Part shown: positions 22,881 through 31,466 of the stretch, one piece after another
How positions within the stretch are numbered: the stretch's first letter is position 1
Layout: each line of letters opens with the position of its first letter
DNA from: Suillus spraguei
Taxonomy: Eukaryota; Basidiomycota; Agaricomycetes; Boletales; Suillaceae
Assembly (NCBI GenBank): GCA_016800925.1
Contig: JABCPU010000043.1
Location: 1-64,000, forward strand
DNA: 64,000 nt
Reading direction: 5' to 3'
Translations under genes and position numbers: made by a program
Notes under the pieces: model-generated
Seen by the model: only the letters and a program-made list of their open reading frames with translations
Database searches by the model: none
What the model was told of the DNA's origin: nothing

Positions 22881-23570
22881 ATGGCACGCCCAACATTATA
22901 CAAAACTCATCAGGCTAGACTACAAGCAGCGAAAGAAAAGTGCCGTCGTCATTATCAAAAGTAAGTGATGAAGTGACGGTATCTAGGAGTCAAGTTAACC
23001 AAAAGACTCCCCAGGTTTTGAGAGTCTATCCTGGCCAAGAGGCGTCAGTCATGCAAAGAAAAAAAATCTCAAGGCAATGAACCTTCGGACAACGAAGACG
23101 AACCAATGTATGTACTGCGTAGACTTGGTTGTGTTAAGGTGTCTGACTTTTACATCAGCAAAACCTTACATGACTGCATTGCTACAGTTAAGTACGCCAA
23201 GGATGACTTCATGGCCTATGTGAAAAGTCCACGATGATTCTTCGACCTCCTCGTGGATGAGTACTCCAAAACAATGCCTGACCCCGAGTTACACCCTACC
23301 GCGAATGGAGACAAGTCTATATTCGAGTGCGCTATCACATGCTTGGAAGACTTCCTCGACCAAGCTAATCGCGGGCTTGATGGTATCCTTCAGATGTGTG
23401 GTGTGAGTGATGAGTGGTGTGCTGCAGATGGTGTCTGCAGGTTCATGAGGGAGATGATAGGGATGATCGAAGACATCTTGTTGCGTCTGGCGGAGGGCGG
23501 AGACGGTGAACTATCAATCGCTTTCATGGGGAATGAGTTGTGGTACCAGGAGTACAAATTCCCCGTCTAG
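22881..23570 (+). pseudogene. Expanded Agaricomycete family protein, unknown function
   Basis: Three or more exons. The first starts MARPTLYKTHQARLQAAKEK at 22881 and has GT-AG introns at about 22961-23014 and 23108-23158. The later part includes FFDLLVDEYSKTMPDPELH, CLEDFLDQANRGLDGILQM and SIAFMGNELWYQEY. The MxRPxLYxT start with a basic YYxK-like region, followed by a small helical domain, matches proteins often seen as unnamed multi-copy genes near transposons in Agaricomycetes. Two in-frame TGA codons (23019-23021 and 23235-23237) both stand where arginine would keep the protein intact (KFRESILAKRR and KSPRRFFD). It is therefore a pseudogene, or its introns differ from my reading. Confidence 0.55.
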
Positions 23571-23726
23571 TTAGTACATGCCCTGTAGAGCTTCTATCTT
23601 GGTTTGCAAGACCTCCAGAATACAATTACAGATGACAGTTTGAAGTGTAGGGGGGCTATGCACAGATCTCTTTGCGAAGACATGTGCAGGCGCACGGCTC
23701 TGTGATTCAACTGCTCTCCTCTCACC

Positions 23727-24120
23727 ATGTCCATGTCACAGATTGCAGTCCTCACACGTGACCAGCACGATATGCTTAAAACATTTTTACCTGCTTTTAA
23801 AATTGCTCGTTCCGGGTCAGTGGAAGAGCGGGAATTTTTTTGGGAGAGCATTTACTCCCAGTGGTTCGCAACTTGGCCTGAACGTGCTGTGCATTTTGGG
23901 GAGATACCTCACGATCAAGTGTTGTCTGACCTGCAGGAGACATCACTCATTGAAGCCATTAGGCGCCGTTGTCGAGTATGTCACGACTCATTTCATGTTA
24001 AGGGGGACATATATTGACTGTAGGAGAAGCGCATTCAGAGTTTTGTACTTATGAACACGTTGTATCAAGAGACATGTGTGACGCTGAAGGAGCATTTTCC
24101 TGCGAGGAAGTCGAGAAGGT
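23727..24120 (+). pseudogene. Fragment related to the N-terminus of the 24441 gene
   Basis: MSMSQIAVLTRDQHDMLKTF begins a frame whose pattern (FxxxFxxArxG..EEREFFWESIYSQWFATWPERAVHF) parallels the protein starting at 24441 (LSFMSEFCES...DDFFMRIWALWFERWSEEHVIF). A GT-AG intron at about 23976-24025 leads to a second exon with KRIQSFVLMNTLYQE that ends at a TGA near 24120. It lacks the rest of the family's length, so it is a short relative or a remnant. Function unknown. Confidence 0.45.
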
Positions 24121-24440
24121 GAGAGATTCTGGCTGGGTCTTGTACCACAAAAATTGATTCAGTATATCAGGGGATAGACAAGGTAGTCAGTCTGTGTGCA
24201 CACAAAGTGAGAGGATGTGGGCATGTCATTATATGCATTATATGTGTAGATCTAGTGTAGATATTGAGAACTTGCCTTGCACGGCGCATAAATGAGTTAA
24301 ATTAGTGAAGCTCTAGACATATATATTATCAATAAGGACCGCACAGAAGAAGTTGAGGATCACCGTACTTGAATATTGTCTCCCATGAAAGTGCGCTCCA
24401 TGCATTTTCTTCATTTTTTTAAAAACTCACCCTGCTACAG

Positions 24441-25612
24441 ATGGCGGGCAAGAAGTGGGCTACTCCAGAGCAAGAGGAATTTCTCCTCAGCTTCATGTCT
24501 GAGTTCTGCGAGAGTGCCGCAGCCAAGAACTACGATGATTTCTTCATGCGCATCTGGGCTCTATGGTTCGAAAGGTGGTCTGAGGAACATGTCATCTTCA
24601 AAGACATGCCAGATGACTATGTTCGCACCCTGTTACAAACTGGGGTAGCATCACCAGCGACAGTGAAAAGACACAGACAGTCTGCTGGGAAGCTCTTACA
24701 ATGTCCAAAAGAAGACAAGGTGAAAGTACAAGGAACGCGTTCCAAGTACGATCAAGGGTTCAACCTCAAAGACGAGTCTAAGAGGTATCCGCGAGAATAG
24801 AGACTAAGGCTAAGGAGTGCTTAGACTTAGAGACAATTCAAGACGACTTAGGTTGGAGGCCTAAGCGAAGGAGATTCCAGCTAAAACCCAGTAAGATTAA
24901 AGTAGGAAATCTACTACAAGTACACTTGTGCTTAAATAGGCCAATATGTGCGCACAGACCAAGTAACCATGAGAATGTAACTGCGTATCCTAATAAGGAA
25001 GGCATGTATTGTACAAATGCGTTGAGCATATGAGTCATAGTCTCGTGACAAGATATACAAGTAAAGGAACGAAGGAAAATGAATAGGGGCACATATGATT
25101 GTAACACACCCCGGACGACATTAAGGCTCTGGCAAGAGCAGTTGAGATGCGTCAGCAAGTAAGAACATGCACGAAAACCAGATAAAACACATACTGATTG
25201 ATTTTACAGCAACTGGTTACCTGGTATAGGTGGCAGATAAACCCTGCGCATCATGCTTGCTCAAAAGGCGCCAGGGGCATGCTGAAATTTGATACCGTCT
25301 TAGGTGGGGGCATGGAACTCAAAGGTACACGGGCACCCCAAAAAATCGATATTTACTCGCACAAATTCTATGAAGCGAAGGTTAAGAATGTTGCAGACAA
25401 TGCAATTACAACAGAAAACATCACCAATAGAGGCCCGAAGCTGAATAAGTGCCGTGAGATCATGCAGCAGATGTACTTGGAGGAAAGTGAGTCTGTCAAA
25501 GCGGATATTGATAGGAAGTATCGCAAGGCAAAAGCAAATTTCGCAAAAAAGTGCCAGCAGCTGAAGTGTGGGAAGCCATTAAAACTCGATGATGCCACAA
25601 AAGTGAAGTATG
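24441..25612 (+). pseudogene. N-terminal half of uncharacterised Agaricomycete protein
   Basis: Starts MAGKKWATPEQEEFLLSFMS. The first exon is cut by a solo LTR (24631-25106). Removing it with one copy of its CACCC duplication restores the frame from DDYVRT straight into PDDIKALARAVEMRQQ. A GT-AG intron follows (about 25158-25208), then LVTWYRWQINPAHH, RAPQKIDIYSHKFYEAK and CGKPLKLDDATKVKY, which runs into the Tc1 border at 25613. The continuation, VPTNQLNVTLL, is found on the minus strand at 12187 beyond the other Tc1. The W-Y motif near the second exon start and the later GWxFTVLMGG motif suit the same unnamed family. No function is known to me. Confidence 0.7.
24631..25106 (-). mobile_element. 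Solo LTR inserted in an exon, TSD CACCC
   Basis: 476 bp, reading TGTTACAAAC to GATTGTAACA on the plus strand. It is the reverse complement of the family at 4087-4711 and 7810-8283. The target duplication is perfect: CACCC at 24626-24630 and 25107-25111. It sits inside the first exon of the 24441 gene and its removal restores the reading frame, so the host gene was intact at insertion. An open frame that crosses from the host exon into the LTR is only a fusion artefact. Confidence 0.93.
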
Positions 25613-25614
25613 TA

Positions 25615-27231
25615 CAGTGGCTCAAAAAACTGTCCGCATGTTTTGGCATTTTTCACTATCTATAATATTGTGTGAGAACAAACAAATGCCTCAAAAACAT
25701 GCTTATACCACATTGTAGTATGGCTTCAGGGCTTTCATTTGAGCCCTACACCGTGGGAATCGGTGGAGATATGGTGGAGATACAAGGCTCACAAAATGGT
25801 GACTCATGCGGACAGTTTTTTGACTCAAGTATTTTACAGTAATAACCAGGTATTCTAGTATTTTGTATGACCTCCCTTGGCTTTAATTACTGCCTCTATC
25901 CTTCTAGGCATACTCTCAATTAATTCCTGGCAATCCTCAGCTGTGATCTTCCCCCATTCCACTGCTACTCTCTCCCAAAGCTCCCATACTCCTTTAGGGG
26001 GGTTTTCATAGGCTTGAAGCTTTTTCTTGAGTGTTCCCCAGAGATGTTCAATGACATTGACATCAGGAGACTGTGCTGGCCAGTCAAGAACATTGATGTT
26101 ATGTTCTTCAAACCATTCCCTAGCTCTTCTGGATGTGTGCTTGGGATCATTATCCTGTTGGAAAATGATATCTTCTTCATCAATCCCTGATTCTGCCAAG
26201 CTAGGCAGCAAGTGGTCATTTAAAATGTCCACATACTGCTCAGCATTCATCTTCCCCTCAACCTCAGCAAGCATTCCCACACCATTCCATCCCATACAGC
26301 CCCATACCATTAAAGAACCTCCTCCAAACTTGACAGTCCCATTAACCTCTCTGTCTGTTAGGCCATCTCCCTTCTTTTTCCATACATACACCTTCCCATC
26401 TGACCCAATCCTATTGATTTTGGTCTCATCTGACCATATAACACGCTTCCAGTCCTCTACAGTCCAGTGTTGATGAGCTAAGGCAAAGGCTAGTCTTCTC
26501 TGCCTATGTTTGATGGAGAGAAGAGGCTTTTTCTTCTTTGTTACTGCCTTGAGATGAGCTGCCTTGAGAACATTCCTCACAGTTTGTGAAGAGACAGGGG
26601 TAGTGATGGTGGAATTGATATAATGGGTGGCTTGGACAGCATTATCAGCCTTTCCTGTAGTGATATGTTGGATAATAGCCCTTTTGTCAGTAGAGGTAAG
26701 CTTGGATGGACGTCCTCCACAAGAGTTTTCCTTGTCTGGGTGGCTTTCTTTGATGAACTTGGCCACAGTGGACTTGCATACTCCAGTTCTAGAGGAAATT
26801 TGGCGAGCAGAGAGGCCAGCATAAGACAGAGAGAGGATATTATCTCTTTGAGCAGAGGAGATGGCTTTCATGGTGATTATGACTATGATACATGAGATAT
26901 TCTGGTTTATATAGTTAGATATAGTCATAAAATAACATAATGACACCACTTTATAATTTATATAATAGTGGCATGATTTTTATGGTGTCATAAATAATGA
27001 TTTATATAGTTTTAATATACACTCAAAAAACTGTCCACATGAGTCATCATTTTATAAGCCTTATATCTCCACCATATCTCCGCCGATTCCCACGGTGTAG
27101 GGCTCAAATAAAAGCCCTGAAGCCATACTACAATGTGGTATAAGTATGTCCTTGAGGAATTTGTTCATTCTCACACAATATCATAGATAGTGAAAAATGT
27201 CAAAACATGCGGACAGTTTTTTGAGCCACTG
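25615..27231 (-). mobile_element. Intact Tc1/mariner transposon, copy 2 (inverted)
   Basis: 1617 bp, the same length as copy 1 and in reverse orientation, flanked by TA at 25613-25614 and 27232-27233. Both terminal repeats and the transposase frame match copy 1 where compared, including the small differences between the left and right repeats. Its left neighbour is the N-terminal half of the uncharacterised gene and its right neighbour the C-terminal third of Plavaka, which do not belong together. See the inversion finding. Confidence 0.97.
25855..26871 (-). CDS. Tc1/mariner DD34E transposase, second copy
   Basis: The 338-residue product, from the ATG at 26871, is identical to that of 12548-13564, with the same HTH units and the same D, D, E residues 34 apart. 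There are no stops or frameshifts. Identity of two full copies in a region full of decayed elements shows recent movement, gene conversion between the copies, or duplication of one sequence by the assembler. Confidence 0.95.
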   Translation of the reverse strand: MKAISSAQRDNILSLSYAGLSARQISSRTGVCKSTVAKFIKESHPDKENSCGGRPSKLTSTDKRAIIQHITTGKADNAVQATHYINSTITTPVSSQTVRNVLKAAHLKAVTKKKKPLLSIKHRQRRLAFALAHQHWTVEDWKRVIWSDETKINRIGSDGKVYVWKKKGDGLTDREVNGTVKFGGGSLMVWGCMGWNGVGMLAEVEGKMNAEQYVDILNDHLLPSLAESGIDEEDIIFQQDNDPKHTSRRAREWFEEHNINVLDWPAQSPDVNVIEHLWGTLKKKLQAYENPPKGVWELWERVAVEWGKITAEDCQELIESMPRRIEAVIKAKGGHTKY

Positions 27232-27233
27232 TA

Positions 27234-28696
27234 CGTACAAATACCATGCGCTTGGGGACTACCTGAACACAATCTGATGCATGGGGACAACCGACAACTA
27301 CACAATGCAAGTGGTGCATACACAATTTAATTTTAAAATTGATGCTTAATGGTCTGACAGGGTGAGTTGGAGCATCGATGTTCCAAACATTGGTATCCAA
27401 GGACAAACAAGAATAGGAAAACCTTGCTGAAGAATATGGCTGTTCAAGAATCACGGTCCCGTATTTTTATAAAGATTAATGCACAACTAAAGAGCACCCT
27501 TGCGGCTCGAACTGCGCTCAGGAATACACACTGTCGCCAACAGACATCTCCCTCCGGCCATTATCATGTCGCAAAGCATCCGAGGGCATCATTCAACCTC
27601 ACCTCCTGGTTGACTGACATCAAAGATGATGATTCAGCCAAGAGGGTCAGTCTTTTCCCTTGACGATATCATATATACTAAAGGCACACACATCAGAACT
27701 TTATTCCCCATCTGAAGGACCATCTACTTGCATGCCTTCATGGCCTTGACTACTCAGGCGATGAACACACATTCTCAGATGTTGAGTGAGACCTTATTAT
27801 CTTTGCTAACAACAAGATACATGAACACAGCATCCTTCGAGTAAACTACACGACGTATGATCTCAGGAGAGAGCAAGACTGTATCAATCCCTGAACTCAC
27901 GCTGATCTGATGGTGCTCTCGCATGAAAATGACGATGAATGTCACCCTTATTGGTATGCTCGTCTCATATGCATATTCCATGTCGACATCTGGTATTATG
28001 GTGAAAAGAATGCACCATCAACATCAAAGCACATGGACGTCCTGTTTGTGCGCTGGTTTGGACGAGACATGAATTTTCATGGCGGGTTCTCAAGCAAACG
28101 CTTGCATCGCATCGGTTTCCTCACTGATGACATTGATTCAGACTCTGGCTGCTTCGGATTCATTGATCCTGACCAAGTTATTTGTGGGGTGCATCTAATC
28201 CCTGCATATGCTTACGGTCGCATGGAAAAATACCTTGGGCCATCATTTGCTTGTTGTGAGGAAGAGGGTGATGAAGACTGGATGTATTTCCATGTCAATA
28301 TGTATGTTTTATTTTTTTCATATTCTACATGATGCCTTATGCTGATGAACTGACAGGTTCATGGATCGCGACATGTTCATCCGCTTCCATGGTGGTGGTG
28401 TAGGTCACAAGGCAATGCGAGAGTGGGATGAGCTCTTGCTGTCTGACGGCACACCCAACACTATCGCAACACTGAGTGAAACCGATGATGATAACATTAG
28501 TTTAGACTTTGAGGATAGAGAGGACGACCTAGAAGAGGGAGAGGGACATCAAGGTGAAGAGGATAGTGATTTGGATGTAGAGGCGGATGAGGATGAGGTA
28601 GATGATCCAGATGCAGTGATTGCAGACTCGGACGAGGAGCTTGACGATGATATACTTGCTCAGGAAGATATGGTGCACTTTAAATATAAATTATGA
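27234..28696 (+). pseudogene. Plavaka transposase, C-terminal part
   Basis: Directly after the Tc1 and its TA, the frame reads TYKYHALGDYLNTI, then, after an intron at about 27312-27360, GELEHRCSKHWYPRTNKN. Further exons give HADLMVLSHENDDECHPYWY, FVRWFGRDMNFHGGF, KRLHRIGF, GFIDPDQVICGVHLIPAYAY and NMFMDRDMFIRFHGGGVGHK, with an acidic tail ending at 28696. These are the standard Plavaka C-terminal motifs, in order. The upstream part is at 13807-17133 on the other strand. TGA codons at 27275-27277, 27787-27789 and 27892-27894 replace likely arginine codons, so the protein is broken regardless of the rearrangement. Confidence 0.88.
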
Positions 28697-29090
28697 CCGC
28701 AATCTATTAAAAAATGGATAGTATTCTAGTAGTAGGTGAACACAAGGTCAGAACATATTTGGGAGACATGCAGATGATTTGAACCTACCTAGAGCACGTC
28801 ATACTGGTGGCAGCCTTACCAAGAGGGCATCAGTCTCACAGACTTCTTATTGCGCTGACATAATATGAACTTGATATGTCATTGCCCTTACGCTTGTGGC
28901 GCGGGAAATTGTCCAAATAAGGCAGCATCAGATTTTGAGAATTTTGGTGATTGTACCTTGCGTTCACTCTTGCTCCGACCGTTCAGTTTTATTATCACCA
29001 CATGCTCAATTCTGGCCTACTCGAAAATGTATATATGTCATGCATGTACTCTCGTATCTCTAGCGAATTCTATCCTAAAGATTCCCCGCT
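28697..29090. other. Spacer, nothing recognised
   Basis: Should contain the 3' end of the Plavaka element, but no terminal inverted repeat was identified. No supported gene. Confidence 0.35.
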
Positions 29091-29390
29091 CACTGTAACT
29101 GGTCTTAGCCGGATGGTTGCTACAACAGAATCAAAATCTGTTTCTCTTGGACTGTGTAGGATCGAAACCTGCTCATGCCGAGGTTTTTGTCTATCGAAAC
29201 ACACCTTGATATCCATTCATCAATGGTTCCTTTAAAAATTCACCATAACTGGCCTAGCCTGGTGGTTGCTACAGCAGAATTGAATTCTGCTTCTCTTGGA
29301 CTGTGCGGGATCGAAACCTGCCAATGATGAGATTTTTTCTATTGAAACACACCTTGATGTTCACTCATCTATAGTTTCTTTTGATCGAAG
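29091..29390 (+). mobile_element. tRNA-like SINE, tandem dimer
   Basis: Two units of about 150 bases start at AACTGGTCTTAGCC (29097) and AACTGGCCTAGCC (29247). Each has an A-box-like TAGCCNGGTGG and a B-box-like GGATCGAAACC (29159 and 29309). In unit 2 the middle folds into a perfect 5-bp stem GCAGA/TCTGC with loop ATTGAAT, giving a TGA anticodon, followed by a CTTCTCTTGGACTGTG variable arm as in tRNA-Ser. No acceptor stem forms, so these are not tRNA genes. Both units share a T-rich tail with GAAACACACCTTGAT. A tRNA-derived SINE dimer is the best reading. Confidence 0.5.
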
Positions 29391-29407
29391 TCCTTGCCCA
29401 CTGTTCA

Positions 29408-29419
29408 CAGCTTGTGAGT
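29408..29419. repeat. LINE target-site duplication, left copy
   Basis: CAGCTTGTGAGT, repeated exactly at 36030-36041 after the poly(A) tail. It defines the LINE as 29420-36029. Confidence 0.9.
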
Positions 29420-29598
29420 AAATCGCTTCTTGGACCTGAACCAGGTGGCACCCCGACTAGGACCCCGGAAACCAACCGCCAACAACGCGCTCAACAGCGC
29501 TAAGGACGCCCAGAGGCGCCCCAGCGGTCACCAGGACACCAGACAAACCGCCAAAACCCTAGACCAAGAACCAAGAACAAAGCAACAAAGCAAACAAA

Positions 29599-31155
29599 AT
29601 GCCAACAATCAACTCAACGAGCCCGGTCACCATGACAACCACAGGTAGGGCCAACCGACGGACAGCAGCTGATAAACCTTTGCTTTCAACCAGTAGACCC
29701 ATACAAGACCACATATCGGGCACAGGAACGAAGACAGATGTTGTCAACCTGAACACAGCACGAAAAATCTTGTCCATGCACGGTCTCATAATGCCAACAG
29801 CCGGTAGCATGTTGCAATCAATCTCGGTAGCTTTATTCGAATTTAGTATCACAGCAAATCTAGGTGCCACACATACTGACATACTACGAGCAATTGCACT
29901 AATAATACAGGAAGTCAATACGGAAATAAACACGGAAAACATCATAGAAAAAGTCAAAGCCCTAATAGGCGGACCGATTGCGTCCCTAGACGAGAAAGTC
30001 GAGACATTAACAGAAACAATAGACGCGCAAAAGAAAACAATAGAGTCGATGACGGAGGTACGCACCAACTTGAAATCATCAGCGGAAGATTTGGGAAAGA
30101 TAGCTGGAAACATGAAGAGCACAACGCCACAAAGAACGAGTGATGAACGGTCTGACGGACCACGAACGTTTGCAGACGCAGCCAAAACTAACATCCCTGC
30201 CCCACTAACGAAGGTACTAGCGAGAAGCGAGACACAGGCAAGGCAGATCCTAGTCGACAGATGATCACAGCTCTTCGCCAACTCTCTGAAAGACCTAACG
30301 GAGGCGCAACTAGTAGCAAAGGCCACCTTAGCAGTGGAGCAAATGTCAAAGGAGAAAGTCGTACTTCCAACATCAATCAACTTCATCTCAGCATGCCGTC
30401 TCCCTCATGGAGGAGTCCTTTACGAGCTCAACTCACCCGAGGCAGCAGAGTGGTTCAACGTGGCAGCAAACCGAGGATACTTCCTGGAACACTTCGGAGC
30501 GGAAATAGTGATCAAGGAGCGAACGCACAACGTTATAGTGGAAAATGTACCAGTAACCTTTGTACCCAACAACCCAGCAGCACTAGCGGACGTCGAGAAG
30601 AAAGCGGGCTTGAAACCAAAAACGATTAGCAAGGCGCGATACATCAAACCGGAAGCAAGGCGCAAACCAGGACAACGAACAGCCCACATAATAGTGACCT
30701 TTAACTCCAAGGAGGGAGCAAATCAAGCCATCAAGTTCGGCCTGACAATCGAAGGTAAGAAAGTATATGGAAGAAAGCTAATACCAGAACCGACCAGATG
30801 CCTCAAATGCCACTCGTTCGAAAACACTCACATGGCCGCAGAATGCCCACAGGAACAGGAGACGTGCGGTACATGCGGGGAACACCACCGAACAGCCGCG
30901 TGCCAAGTCACAGATCAAAACGAGTTCTTCTGCAGGAACTGCAAAGTGAAGGGCCACGCGGCCTGGAGTCGACAATGCCCGACGTTCACGAAGAAGTGGG
31001 ATGGACACAAGAACCGCAATGAAGACGCTAAGTACCGATTTTTCCTCACAGAAGACCCTCTTACCTGGGAACCACTAACGAGTCAAAATTTTGAAGAGAA
31101 CAACGAGACAGCCCCAATATGGCAGCAAGCGATGGAGGATCATCAACCACAATGA
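29599..31155 (+). pseudogene. LINE ORF1, Gag-like protein
   Basis: The frame runs from ATG 29599 to the stop at 31155, about 519 codons, with one TGA (30262-30264) where the context (VDR, then SQLFANSLKDL) would read through as arginine. The first half is predicted to form a coiled coil (SLDEKVETLTETIDAQKKT). The second half holds CCHC-type zinc knuckles: CLKCHSFENTHMAAEC, then CGTCGEHHRTAAC, then CRNCKVKGHAAWSRQC. Such proteins coat the LINE RNA and act with ORF2 in the ribonucleoprotein. An internal ATG at 30334 opens the second half on its own. Confidence 0.85.
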
Positions 31156-31466
31156 TACCCACCACCAAGAAACAGAGCGGAACATGGATGGCCCACCAAC
31201 AACAACAACAACCAAGAACGCGAGGAACGGAACCTCAACAACAGGAACGCCAACCGAATCTTATTGGGAGGTCAATCCCGAATCCCAGAAGCATGGCAGA
31301 TGACAAGACCTCAAGCAGACCACCGAACACAATGGAAACCACCCACCCAAGAAGAGACTGAAACGCAATCAACACCTCCAAGATGGTCTAGCTCCCCTTA
31401 CGGCTCCCCCCACGAACCCTACAGCCCACAAAGAGGGTGGGACCAGGACCATGCCGGAAACTAGTG

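Noticed and set aside
24631..24800. C-terminal residues TGVASPATVKRHRQSAGK and onward joined to the MAGKKW protein
   Set aside because: They are read from the solo LTR that interrupts the exon. The true continuation starts after the second CACCC at 25107.
29097..29325. Two functional tRNA genes
   Set aside because: Anticodon and T arms form, but no acceptor stem pairs, and the two copies sit in a longer 150-bp repeat. A SINE is a better explanation.
29430..29648. A 72-residue ORF at the LINE 5' end as a separate gene
   Set aside because: It lies in the 5' untranslated region, overlaps ORF1 in another frame and has no domain.
29559..30386. A 275-codon minus-strand ORF with hydrophobic stretches
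   Set aside because: It is antisense to LINE ORF1, whose coiled coil and zinc knuckles are clear. The composition reflects the complementary codons.
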